The notes under the pieces: generated by a model | Seen by the model: only the letters and a program-made list of their open reading frames with translations | The model's database searches: none | What the model was told of the DNA's origin: nothing | NCBI GenBank assembly: GCA_927417275.1 | Contig: CAKMJV010000014.1 | Coordinates: 1 to 52,383 of the forward strand | DNA: 52,383 nt | Direction: 5' to 3' | Source: an uncultured Clostridia bacterium | GTDB lineage: Bacteria; Bacillota; Clostridia; Peptostreptococcales; Acidaminobacteraceae | Position numbers and translations under genes: made by a program | Shown: positions 1 to 8,360 of the stretch, piece by piece | How positions within the stretch are numbered: position 1 is the stretch's first letter | How the letters are laid out: each line of letters starts with the position of its first letter

Positions 1-2
1 TA

Positions 3-1394
3 ACACAAGCCATTGGTATCATTATGGGTGCCAATATTGGTACAACCGTAACGGCTCAACTGGTTTCTATTAACATGAGCGCACTTGCACCAATTGCCAT
101 CGCTTTAGGTGCTGCAATCAAGCTCTTTTCTAAGAAAAACAAGCAAATTATTTTGGGTGAAATCGTATTGGGTTTTGGTCTACTTTTTTTAGGCATGGAA
201 CTGATGAAAGATGCACTTTCACCTTTAAAAGAACTGGAAGCATTTAAAGTAATGATAACCGACATTGGTGCTGGTACGCTTTGGGGTACTATAGAGGGCT
301 TTTTAATCGGACTTATTATGACGGCATTGGTACAAAGTTCATCAGCTTCTACAGGTATATTGGTGGCACTTGCACTTACTGGCGCCCTTCCTATTCAAGC
401 AGCATTTCCGATTCTATTGGGAACAAACGTGGGTACATGTGTAACGGCACTGCTTTCTTCTATTAGTGCAAACCGTACAGCGAAACGTGCAGCGTTGATG
501 CATTTATTATTCAACGTTATTGGAACCATTATTTTTGTCGTGTTCTTTAGCAAAATGACAGTTGATTTCGTTATGGGAACTTCAGATGATCCAGCACGTC
601 AACTGGCAAATGCACATACTTTATTTAATGTCGTAAATACCATCATACTTTTACCTTTTGCAGGGTTAATTGTGAAGAGCGTTGGTATCATTTTGCCCAC
701 AACTCAAGCGGAAAGAGAAGCTTCTACATTTGGTGTGAAGTACCTAGATGAACGTATTTTAGAAACGCCTTCTATCGCATTAGGCCAAGTGATTAAAGAA
801 GTCCTTCATATGGGAAATCTTGCAAAATTATCGCTAGAAAGTTCGATTCATGCCATTCACGATAACGACCAAAAGAGTGTGGATAAGACCTTTAAAATCG
901 AAAAAACCATCAATGCACTCGAACGAGAAATTAGTGATTACTTGATCAAACTGTCTAACACGGCTATCGATCATGATGACCGTATGATTATCGATGGTTT
1001 ATTTAGTACCATTAACGATATCGAACGCGTTGGTGATCATGCGGACAACATCGCAGAACTCGCACTTTATAAAATAGATAATAATGTGAATTTCTCAGAA
1101 AAAGCGCTTGTTGAACTTGAGGAAATGGTAGCGAAAGTTCTTGAGTCTTATGACTTGGCACTTGAGTCCATGAAAGAAGGCAGCCGATATAAGGCGCAAA
1201 AGGTTGTTGAAATAGAAGGCGTTGTCGATGAAATGGAAAAGACATTGCGCAAAAAACACATTGGTCGTTTAAATGAGGGACGATGTGAAACAAGTTCAGG
1301 TATTATCTTCTTAGACATGCTAAGCAACCTTGAAAGAATCTCAGATCATTCATCAAATATTGCATTAGCGGTACTTGATGTTTCAGGACATTAA
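3..1394 (+). CDS. Na+/phosphate cotransporter (NptA family) with PhoU-like tail, 5' end outside window
   Basis: The reading frame is open from base 3 and codes TQAIGIIMGANIGTT before the first ATG at 24, so the start lies upstream of the window. The protein has the paired Na/Pi-cotransporter signatures: GANIGTT, a QSSSAS motif in the second half followed by GTNVGTCVTALLSS, and several hydrophobic segments over roughly residues 1-230. The last 200 residues are soluble and helical with two RVGDHADNIAE / RISDHSSNIAL-type motifs, which is the PhoU-like domain of the long family members. It should import phosphate with Na+ at the cytoplasmic membrane. The family is clear; the substrate is inferred from it. 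trxB follows after a short gap. Confidence 0.9.
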   Translation, partial: TQAIGIIMGANIGTTVTAQLVSINMSALAPIAIALGAAIKLFSKKNKQIILGEIVLGFGLLFLGMELMKDALSPLKELEAFKVMITDIGAGTLWGTIEGFLIGLIMTALVQSSSASTGILVALALTGALPIQAAFPILLGTNVGTCVTALLSSISANRTAKRAALMHLLFNVIGTIIFVVFFSKMTVDFVMGTSDDPARQLANAHTLFNVVNTIILLPFAGLIVKSVGIILPTTQAEREASTFGVKYLDERILETPSIALGQVIKEVLHMGNLAKLSLESSIHAIHDNDQKSVDKTFKIEKTINALEREISDYLIKLSNTAIDHDDRMIIDGLFSTINDIERVGDHADNIAELALYKIDNNVNFSEKALVELEEMVAKVLESYDLALESMKEGSRYKAQKVVEIEGVVDEMEKTLRKKHIGRLNEGRCETSSGIIFLDMLSNLERISDHSSNIALAVLDVSGH

Positions 1395-1414
1395 AAGAAA
1401 AGGTGGTTATAATC

Positions 1415-2356
1415 ATGGATCGGATATATGATGTAATTATTATAGGAGCAGGTCCAGCTGGATTATCTGCAGGCCTATATGCTGCTCGTGCAAAAATGGA
1501 TACGTTAATTTTAGAAAAAGATAAAACGGGTGGACAAATAGCAGGTACGGAAGAAGTTGCAAATTATCCAGGATCCATAAAAGATGCAACGGGTCCATTA
1601 CTGGTGGCACGCATGGTAGAACAATGTGAGCAATTTGGCGCAGTTAGACAGAAAGCAACGGTCACAGCAGTAGAGTTATTAGGTGACGTGAAAGTGGTTC
1701 ATACCGATAAGGGATTATTGAAAACGAAGTCTGTAATTTTATCTATGGGTGCAAAACCGAGGCTTTTGGGTATACCTGGTGAGCGTTCCTTAACGGGTAA
1801 AGGTGTTTCATATTGTGCCACATGTGATGCGGAGTTCTTTACGGACTTAGAGGTTTACGTATTTGGTGGCGGAGACACTGCATTAGAAGAAGGCATGTTC
1901 ATCGCAAAGTTTGCTAAATCCGTTACCATCGTTCACAGACGTGACACGTTTAGAGCAGCAAAATCCATCATAGAGAAAGCGCAAAAGCATCCGAAAATTA
2001 ACTTTTTGCTAAACTCAGGAGCAAAAGAAATCTTAGGTGATGGTATGGTGCAAGGTGTCGTCATCGAAAACTATTTAACCGGTGAGATAACGACGAAAAT
2101 GGCAGACGATGAAGATGGCTTAATGGGCATTTTTGTATTTGTTGGATATTTGCCTGAAACCGAGTTGGTTAAAGAGAAACTCACATGTGATGCAATGGGT
2201 TATATCATAACCGATGAAAATATGGCAACTGAGATTCCAGGTGTGTTTGCCGCAGGTGATATAAGAGCAAAATCGTTGAGACAAGTTGTTACGGCAACTG
2301 CAGATGGTGCAATAGCAGCTGTCCAAGCTGAAAAATATATTGAATCTGATCACTAG
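1415..2356 (+). CDS. trxB: thioredoxin reductase (NADPH, FAD)
   Basis: This flavoprotein of 313 residues would reduce thioredoxin with NADPH in the cytoplasm. The N-terminal FAD site GAGPAG lies near residue 10, the redox pair CATC is at C134/C137, the NADPH site GGGDTALEE follows, and the C-terminal FAD motif FAAGDIR is present. I take the ATG at 1415 as start because AGGTGG lies 8 bases before it; the in-frame GTG at 1403 lies inside that ribosome site. trxA starts 15 bases after the stop, so the two form an operon. They could reduce the ArsC encoded further downstream; that link is inference. Confidence 0.95.
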   Translation: MDRIYDVIIIGAGPAGLSAGLYAARAKMDTLILEKDKTGGQIAGTEEVANYPGSIKDATGPLLVARMVEQCEQFGAVRQKATVTAVELLGDVKVVHTDKGLLKTKSVILSMGAKPRLLGIPGERSLTGKGVSYCATCDAEFFTDLEVYVFGGGDTALEEGMFIAKFAKSVTIVHRRDTFRAAKSIIEKAQKHPKINFLLNSGAKEILGDGMVQGVVIENYLTGEITTKMADDEDGLMGIFVFVGYLPETELVKEKLTCDAMGYIITDENMATEIPGVFAAGDIRAKSLRQVVTATADGAIAAVQAEKYIESDH

Positions 2357-2371
2357 GTATAGGAGGAGAAC

Positions 2372-2689
2372 ATGTTAGAAGTAAACAAAGACAATTTTGA
2401 GTCGGAAGTGTTAAAAGCGGAAGGATTGGTTTTAGTCGATTTTTGGGGAGAGGGATGTGAACCTTGTAAAGCATTAATGCCAGAGTTTGAACTGTTGGCA
2501 AGCGACTATGCAGATCAAGTTACTTTTGCAAAACTCAACACATCGCAAGAGAGAAAATTGGCAATTAGTCAACGTGTTTTAGGACTGCCGACAATTGTCC
2601 TTTATAAAAATGGTGAACGCATAGGTGAGTGTACCAAAGAGCAAGCAAATAGAAGTGGTATGATCGCTTTAATCGAAAAAGGATTGTAG
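2372..2689 (+). CDS. trxA: thioredoxin with atypical GCEPC active site
   Basis: This 105-residue thioredoxin-fold protein is the natural partner of the trxB just upstream. The active site reads FWGEGCEPCK with cysteines C29 and C32, so the usual WCGPC is replaced by GCEPC. The cis-proline loop VLGLPTIVLY is present, and the length is normal. Thioredoxins lacking the active-site Trp and with a changed dipeptide are known from amino-acid-fermenting clostridia, so this is probably a functional lineage variant and not a defect. The ribosome site AGGAGGAG precedes the ATG. Confidence 0.92.
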   Translation: MLEVNKDNFESEVLKAEGLVLVDFWGEGCEPCKALMPEFELLASDYADQVTFAKLNTSQERKLAISQRVLGLPTIVLYKNGERIGECTKEQANRSGMIALIEKGL

Positions 2690-2805
2690 ATTATTTTTGA
2701 TTTAGAGAGAACATACAAATGATTGGCCAATTATTTTATAAGAATGCGATTATTTGTTGAATTTTTTAGTGATTTAACATAATGATTAATCTTATGTAAA
2801 TTGGA

Positions 2806-2960
2806 TATAATGGTGAAGGGAAGTGTCTAATAATACGATGCTTATGGCATTTAAAAAAAATGTGGGGATTTCTTTAATATTAAAGAAGGATTTTTTTAAT
2901 AAATGTAGAATTAGTATTATTCGGGCAAATTTCTATTTAAACAAGAGGAGGAAACATTTA
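2806..2960 (+). promoter_or_regulatory. candidate -10 box and leader with palindrome before the BMP lipoprotein gene
   Basis: A TATAAT at 2806-2811 has no convincing -35 box. Between it and the gene at 2961 lies a perfect 18-base palindrome (2870-2887, TTCTTTAATATTAAAGAA) flanked by an A-run on the left and GGATTTTTTT on the right, so the transcript could fold into a leader hairpin. I looked for a purine riboswitch, often found before such operons, and saw none. The rest of 2690-2805 shows nothing recognisable. Confidence 0.35.
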
Positions 2961-4061
2961 ATGAGCAAAAGAGTAATTGCATTAGTTCTTGTTGTGATGC
3001 TTATGGGCATGATGATCGCAGGTTGTTCAACAACAAGTACTGAAAAAACTAAAGTAGGTATGGTAACAGACTCAGGTACGATTGATGACAAATCATTTAA
3101 CCAAAGTTCATGGGAAGGTATCAAAAGATACGAAGAAGAGAAGAAAACTATTGAAACTTCATATCAACAACCTGACAATGAAGCAGAAACAGATTACCTC
3201 AATGCAATTTCAGATTTAGTTGATAATGGTTACAATATCATCGTTACACCAGGTTTTAAATTTGAAACGGCTATTTTCAAGGCTCAAGATCAACACCCAG
3301 ATACAACTTTCATCTTAATTGATGGTGCACCAAATGATGGGGATTACAGCAAAGCTGAAGGTCCAACATACAAAACAGGTGACAATGTTGTAAATGTATT
3401 TTTTAACGAGCATGAAGCAGGTTTCTTAGTAGGTGTTGCAGCGGCATTATCTTCTGAAACAGGTAAACTTGGATTCGTTGGTGGTATGGAAATTCCTCCA
3501 GTTCAAAAGTTTGGTTGGGGATATGTTGCAGGTATCAAGTATGCAAACGATAATTTTGGAACAACTGCTGAAGTTGTAGATTATATTTATGAAGGTTCAT
3601 TTAATAACGTAGCTGGCGGTCAACAAATCGCTTCAGGTATGTACGACAAAGGCATCGATATTATTTTCCATGCTGCTGGCGGCGTAGGCGTTGGTGTTTT
3701 CTCTGAAGCGATTGAGAGAGCAACAAATGGCCAAAACGTATTTGTAATTGGTGTTGATGCTGACCAATATGAAGCAGGTAAATTATCTGCAGATGGCGAC
3801 AAATCAGTTACGTTAACTTCAGCTATGAAATCAGTTGATGTTGCTGCTTATAATTTTATTGATGCGAAGTTAGCGGGAACTTTCCCAGGCGGAGAAACAA
3901 TCGTATTATCACTTGCTGATAACGGTGTTGGTCTTCCTGCTGAAAATCCAAACTTAAGTGCAGATACAATCGCTAAAGTGGAAGAAGCTAAACAAGCTGT
4001 ATTAAATGGTAGCTTTACAGTACCATCAACTCAAGAAGAATTAGACGCATATGTAAAATAG
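2961..4061 (+). CDS. BMP-family nucleoside-binding lipoprotein of ABC importer
   Basis: This 366-residue protein is the extracellular substrate-binding part of the importer encoded at 4270-7869. The start is the ATG at 2961 after AGAGGAGGAAA; the frame continues upstream but without a ribosome site. A signal peptide ends in the lipobox MIAGC with the lipidated cysteine at C22. Family signatures are KVGMVTDSGTIDDKSFNQ near the mature N-terminus, the GGMEIPPVQKFGWGYVAGI segment and IGVDADQYEAG. The family (PnrA/BmpA-like) binds purine nucleosides; the exact ligand is inferred. A strong terminator separates it from the transporter genes, so binding protein may be made in excess. Confidence 0.92.
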   Translation: MSKRVIALVLVVMLMGMMIAGCSTTSTEKTKVGMVTDSGTIDDKSFNQSSWEGIKRYEEEKKTIETSYQQPDNEAETDYLNAISDLVDNGYNIIVTPGFKFETAIFKAQDQHPDTTFILIDGAPNDGDYSKAEGPTYKTGDNVVNVFFNEHEAGFLVGVAAALSSETGKLGFVGGMEIPPVQKFGWGYVAGIKYANDNFGTTAEVVDYIYEGSFNNVAGGQQIASGMYDKGIDIIFHAAGGVGVGVFSEAIERATNGQNVFVIGVDADQYEAGKLSADGDKSVTLTSAMKSVDVAAYNFIDAKLAGTFPGGETIVLSLADNGVGLPAENPNLSADTIAKVEEAKQAVLNGSFTVPSTQEELDAYVK

Positions 4062-4074
4062 TTTTGCCGAATCA

Positions 4075-4110
4075 GAAGGATTACTGAGAATTCTCAGTAA
4101 TCCTTTCTAT
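4075..4110 (+). terminator. rho-independent terminator after BMP lipoprotein gene
   Basis: A 28-base perfect palindrome (4077-4104) forms a 14-bp stem beginning AGGATTACTGAGA and is followed by TTTCT. It stands 14 bases after the stop codon. Partial read-through would explain low expression of the transporter genes compared with the binding protein. Confidence 0.8.
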
Positions 4111-4269
4111 AATAAAATACAATTCATTAAATGTGTTTCTTTTAAGAAATTTTGACCATTAACTACTATGTTTAAACTTGCAATTATAATTCATTTATAT
4201 TAATTTTAGCCGTTATGATAATTAGAGATTTATTCTCTTTAATAAATTTATTTAAGGTTGGGTGAGGCA

Positions 4270-5799
4270 ATGGGATATGTAATCGAAATGCTTAATATTC
4301 GAAAAGAATTTCCTGGTATTATTGCAAATGACAACGTCACGTTGCAAGTAAAAAAAGGTGAAATTCACGCATTACTCGGAGAAAATGGTGCGGGTAAGTC
4401 GACATTAATGTCTGTCTTATTTGGTATGTATCAACCAGAAGCAGGCGTCATAAAAGTGAATGAAAGAGAAGTGAAAATTACCAACCCAAATGTTGCAAAT
4501 GACTTGGGAATTGGGATGGTCCATCAACATTTTAAATTGGTAGATGTATTTACTGTAACGGAAAATATCATTTTGGGCATGGAACCTACTAAAGGCGTTC
4601 ATTTGGACATCCATAAAGCTGCTAAAAAAATTAAGGAACTCTCAGATCAGTATGGTCTAAGTGTAGATCCTTATGCGCTGATTCAAGACATTTCTGTAGG
4701 GATGCAGCAACGTGTAGAAATATTAAAAATGCTTTATAGAAATGCAGATATATTGATTTTTGATGAGCCGACAGCGGTTTTGACGCCTCAAGAAATTCAT
4801 GAACTCATGAATATCATGAGAAGACTAAAAACAGAAGGCAAATCTATCGTATTAATTACGCATAAATTAAAGGAAATAAAAGCAGTCGCAGATCGTTGTA
4901 CGGTACTAAGAAAAGGTAAGTATATTAGTACGGTTGAAGTAAAAGAAACGCCTGAGCATGAAATGGCTCGACTTATGGTTGGTCGTGAAGTGAGTTTTAA
5001 AGTTGATAAATCAGAAGCAAAACCCAAAGAAACCGTTTTGAAAATTACCAACCTCAATGTACTAGACAATAGAAAACTAAAAGCGGTTGAAAATTTATGC
5101 TTAGATGTACGTGCGGGAGAAATTTTTGGTATCGCTGGCATCGATGGCAATGGACAAAAAGAATTGGTTGAAGCCATCACTGGACTCAGACATATCGAAT
5201 CGGGTTTGATTGAACTTAATGGTGTAGACATAACCAATCTATCCATACGTAAGAAAACAGAGTCTGGCATAGGCCATATACCTGAGGACAGGCATAAACA
5301 CGGCTTAGTACTCGACTATAATTTAGGTGAAAATATGGTGCTTCAAACGTACTATAAAGAACCTTTTTCTACAAAAGGATTGCTTAACAAAGACGATATT
5401 TTAGCAAATGCAGAGCGACTCATCCAAGAATTTGATGTGCGTTCAGGTCAAGGTGCAGTTACACCTGTTAGAAGTATGTCTGGTGGCAATCAGCAAAAAG
5501 CGATTATAGCGAGAGAAGTAGATCGTTCGCCTTCACTTTTGATTGCCTCACAACCGACAAGAGGGTTAGATGTAGGCGCAATAGAATATATTCATAGCAG
5601 ATTAATTGAAGAGCGGGATAAAGGCAAGGCAGTTTTGCTTATTTCTTTTGAACTAGATGAGATTCTTAACGTATCAGACCGTGTTGGCGTTATCTATGAA
5701 GGCACTATTGTTGATGTCGATCAAACAGCGAACACAAATGAAAATCAACTTGGCTTGCTCATGGCTGGTTCTGCAAAAGGAGGGGCAAAGCATGCATAA
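4270..5799 (+). CDS. nucleoside ABC importer, tandem ATPase subunit
   Basis: This 509-residue protein has two ABC ATPase domains, as in sugar and nucleoside importers of the RbsA/NupO type. The first has Walker A GENGAGKS (residues 37-44), signature DISVGMQQR and Walker B ILIFDEPTAVL. The second has a degenerate P-loop GIDGNGQKE, signature RSMSGGNQQK and a weak Walker B LLIASQPTRGLD, so the second site is probably not fully catalytic, which is usual in the family. I prefer the ATG at 4270 because the conserved start YVIEMLNIRKEFPG follows directly; a TTG at 4258 is possible. The first permease overlaps its 3' end by 8 bases. Confidence 0.93.
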   Translation: MGYVIEMLNIRKEFPGIIANDNVTLQVKKGEIHALLGENGAGKSTLMSVLFGMYQPEAGVIKVNEREVKITNPNVANDLGIGMVHQHFKLVDVFTVTENIILGMEPTKGVHLDIHKAAKKIKELSDQYGLSVDPYALIQDISVGMQQRVEILKMLYRNADILIFDEPTAVLTPQEIHELMNIMRRLKTEGKSIVLITHKLKEIKAVADRCTVLRKGKYISTVEVKETPEHEMARLMVGREVSFKVDKSEAKPKETVLKITNLNVLDNRKLKAVENLCLDVRAGEIFGIAGIDGNGQKELVEAITGLRHIESGLIELNGVDITNLSIRKKTESGIGHIPEDRHKHGLVLDYNLGENMVLQTYYKEPFSTKGLLNKDDILANAERLIQEFDVRSGQGAVTPVRSMSGGNQQKAIIAREVDRSPSLLIASQPTRGLDVGAIEYIHSRLIEERDKGKAVLLISFELDEILNVSDRVGVIYEGTIVDVDQTANTNENQLGLLMAGSAKGGAKHA

Positions 5800-6919
5800 A
5801 ATCAAAACCTTTTTATCTGTAGAAAGCAATCAAAATAAAATTATACCTTTTCTTTCTGTATTTTTAGGATTTTTAATTGGAGCCATCGTTATGATTGTCT
5901 CAGGATTTAATCCTTTAGAAGCCTATGCACGTTTGTTTGAAGGTGCAGGTCTTTTTGGTAACGTTCGTAGATTTGGTGAAACATTGGTGCTTGCTACATC
6001 ATTGTCTTTAACTGGATTAGCGGTAGCATTTGGTATGCGGACAGGCTTGTTTAATATCGGTGCATCTGGACAACTTTTAATGGGTGGTTTCTGTGCTGTT
6101 TTCATAGGCATAACCTTGGACTTACCAAAGATTATTCATTTGCCTCTGGCAGTAAGTGCAGCTATGCTTGCAGGCGCTTTATGGGGAATGATCCCTGGTC
6201 TTTTGAAAGCCCGATTTAACGTTCACGAAGTAGTTTCTTCGATAATGATGAACTGGATTGCCGTTTGGTCAGTCTATTACTTTGTACCTGAGTTCATCAA
6301 AGGTAAATATGATACGGAATCAGCAACTATTAGAAATAGTGCGAGTTTGCGTGTGGATTGGTTAACAGATTTGTTTAAAGGCTCATCTATTAATTTAGGG
6401 ATTTTCATCGCAATCATAGCAGCGATTGTTGTATGGTGGATTTTGGAGAAAACCACTTTTGGATTTGAACTGAAGGCAGTGGGATTGAATAAAGACGCTG
6501 CAAAATATGCGGGTATACACGTAAATAGAAACATTGTACTTTCTATGATGATTTCAGGCGCTTTAGCAGGATTAGCAGGCGCAACATTTTATTTAGGTTT
6601 TACAAACAATGTTAAAATTGGAGAACTGCCAAGTTTGGGGTTTGATGGTATTGCGGTTGCATTATTGGGCGTGAATACACCTTTGGGCGTTGTTTTATCT
6701 TCATTATTATTTGGCGTAATGAATGCTGGTAAAGGATTTATGCAAGCGGCAACGCGAGTACCTAATGAGTTGGTGCAAATTATCATGGCAGTCATCATAT
6801 TCTTTGCAGCGGCAACTCAGTTGATTCGATTGATAATTAAGCGTATTTTAAGAGTTAAAAACGTGCCGATACAAGTCACTGAGCCTGTGATCGAAGAAAT
6901 CAATGGAGGTGAGAAATAA
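5792..6919 (+). CDS. nucleoside ABC importer permease 1
   Basis: This 375-residue membrane protein belongs to the BPD_transp_2 (LivH/RbsC-like) permease family. The start is the ATG at 5792 behind AGGAGGGGC, overlapping the ATPase gene by 8 bases. About eight to ten hydrophobic segments are visible. The motifs ANVGLFNIGASGQLLMGG-like (here RTGLFNIGASGQLLMGG) and ALAGLAGATFYLG are typical of the longer permease of BMP importers. It forms the channel together with the next gene. Confidence 0.92.
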   Translation: MHKIKTFLSVESNQNKIIPFLSVFLGFLIGAIVMIVSGFNPLEAYARLFEGAGLFGNVRRFGETLVLATSLSLTGLAVAFGMRTGLFNIGASGQLLMGGFCAVFIGITLDLPKIIHLPLAVSAAMLAGALWGMIPGLLKARFNVHEVVSSIMMNWIAVWSVYYFVPEFIKGKYDTESATIRNSASLRVDWLTDLFKGSSINLGIFIAIIAAIVVWWILEKTTFGFELKAVGLNKDAAKYAGIHVNRNIVLSMMISGALAGLAGATFYLGFTNNVKIGELPSLGFDGIAVALLGVNTPLGVVLSSLLFGVMNAGKGFMQAATRVPNELVQIIMAVIIFFAAATQLIRLIIKRILRVKNVPIQVTEPVIEEINGGEK

Positions 6920-7869
6920 TGTGGGATATCATTTCGAGTATTGTTCCTTTATCGCTTGCCTATACAGCGCCATTGTTAATCATAGCATTAGGTGGATTAT
7001 ATAGTGAGCGTAGTGGTATCGTAAATATAGGATTAGAAGGATTGATGGGCGTAGGGGCATTTGCAGCGGCTATGTTTACAATAACTTTCCAAGGATCACT
7101 AGGTGGTGCGACTATTTGGATTGCACTTTTAGTGTCTTTGATAGTGGGTATGTTACTTTCACTATTTCATGCATTTGCAAGCGTTTCTATGAATGCAAAT
7201 CAAGTCATCAGTGGTACAGCGATTAACATGTTTTCTACAGCCATAACGATTTATATGGCAAGATGGTTAACGGGTAGTTCCAATGTTCAAATTAAACGTT
7301 TTTTTATAAAGACAGATGTACCAATCTTGAGTGACATCCCAATTATTGGCGATCTATTTTTTACCAAAGTGTATACGACTACCTATGTGGTTTTGGCCAT
7401 CGTCATTTTCAGTTGGTTTTTACTCAACAAAACGCGATTTGGCCTCAGGTTAAGAGCTTGTGGAGAAAATCCACATTCTGCAGATTCTATGGGTGTTAAT
7501 GTATCAAGGATGCGATATATTGGTGTGCTTATTTCAGGTGCTTTAGCTGGCCTCGGAGGCGGCATCGTCATCATGACGTATGCAAAAGAGTTTTCTCAAC
7601 TCACCTATAACGGCTTAGGATTCCTAGCACTTGCTGCTTTAATATTTGGTAAATGGAAACCTTTTGGCATTTTAGGCTCTTCAGTATTTTTCGGTATCGC
7701 TATGACTGTAGCTAATATGTCTGTTATCATTCCGTCGCTTCAAAACATACCCAATATATTCTTAAATACGTTCCCATATGTGGTGACTTTACTGGCACTT
7801 GTTCTGTTTTCTAACAGTTCAATTGGTCCAAAAGCAGCAGGCGAACCGTATGATGTAAGTAAACGATAA
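6919..7869 (+). CDS. nucleoside ABC importer permease 2
   Basis: This 316-residue second permease of the BPD_transp_2 family has the signature GLYSERSGIVNIGLEGLMGVGAF near its N-terminus and GALAGLGGGIVIM later. Its ATG shares one base with the stop of permease 1 (TAATG), with AGGTGAG as ribosome site, so the two are translationally coupled and probably form a heterodimeric channel. A terminator follows 7 bases after the stop. Confidence 0.92.
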   Translation: MWDIISSIVPLSLAYTAPLLIIALGGLYSERSGIVNIGLEGLMGVGAFAAAMFTITFQGSLGGATIWIALLVSLIVGMLLSLFHAFASVSMNANQVISGTAINMFSTAITIYMARWLTGSSNVQIKRFFIKTDVPILSDIPIIGDLFFTKVYTTTYVVLAIVIFSWFLLNKTRFGLRLRACGENPHSADSMGVNVSRMRYIGVLISGALAGLGGGIVIMTYAKEFSQLTYNGLGFLALAALIFGKWKPFGILGSSVFFGIAMTVANMSVIIPSLQNIPNIFLNTFPYVVTLLALVLFSNSSIGPKAAGEPYDVSKR

Positions 7870-7875
7870 AACATA

Positions 7876-7908
7876 AAGCATGTTGACTTTGTCAATGTGC
7901 TTTTTTTT
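7876..7908 (+). terminator. rho-independent terminator of nucleoside importer operon
   Basis: Arms AAGCATGTTGAC and GTCAATGTGCTT pair around a TTT loop with one G-T pair, followed by a run of eight T. Confidence 0.88.
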
Positions 7909-7921
7909 AATTAAAAACATA

Positions 7922-7973
7922 TTGAATAATATCGATATGATTGATATAATATAAATCGAAGAATGTCGATATA
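7922..7973 (+). promoter_or_regulatory. ars operon promoter with overlapping palindromic operator candidate
   Basis: TTGAAT at 7922-7927 and TATAAT at 7945-7950 are 17 bases apart. The spacer holds the perfect palindrome ATATCGATAT (7929-7938), and a related TCGATATA stretch lies after the -10 box at 7965-7972. Such sites overlapping the core promoter fit a metalloregulator of the ArsR type or the weak repressor ArsD. No arsR gene is in the window, so the regulator must come from elsewhere or be ArsD; this is inference. Confidence 0.7.
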
Positions 7974-7996
7974 TAAAGAATATCATAGGAGGTTTT

Positions 7997-8359
7997 ATGA
8001 AAAAATTAGATATATATGATCCAGCGATGTGTTGTACAACAGGTGTATGTGGTCCATCCATTGATCCAGAACTCATGCGCATATCAACGAGCATCAACAA
8101 GTTAAAGGCACAAGGCGTCGTTATCAAAAGACATGGTCTATCAAGTGAACCGCAAGATTTCATATCGAATGTGATAATAAGCGCGCTATTAGAAAGTGAA
8201 GGACCAGATGTTTTACCCATAACACTTTTAGATGGCGCAGTGATTAAAACGAAGGCATATCCAACCGATGATGAATTGTCAAAATGGTTAGAAGTAAAAG
8301 TGCAGCAAGTGGAAGTCCTTATGCCAACTTCTGGCTGTGGACCTGAGGGGTGTTGCTAA
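7997..8359 (+). CDS. arsD: ArsD arsenite metallochaperone / weak repressor
   Basis: This 120-residue protein has the vicinal cysteine pairs of ArsD: C12-C13 and C18 near the N-terminus (AMCCTTGVCGPS) and C114, C119-C120 at the end (SGCGPEGCC). In the studied family members these thiols carry As(III) to the ATPase ArsA, and the protein can bind its own promoter. The start is an ATG behind AGGAGG. arsA begins two bases after the stop, which fits the known partnership. Confidence 0.93.
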   Translation: MKKLDIYDPAMCCTTGVCGPSIDPELMRISTSINKLKAQGVVIKRHGLSSEPQDFISNVIISALLESEGPDVLPITLLDGAVIKTKAYPTDDELSKWLEVKVQQVEVLMPTSGCGPEGCC

Positions 8360-8360
8360 A

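Noticed and set aside
2690..2960. Purine riboswitch before the nucleoside importer
   Set aside because: None of the conserved core elements is visible.
4797..5270. 157-codon frame opposite the ABC ATPase gene
   Set aside because: Antisense shadow, serine-rich, no ribosome site.
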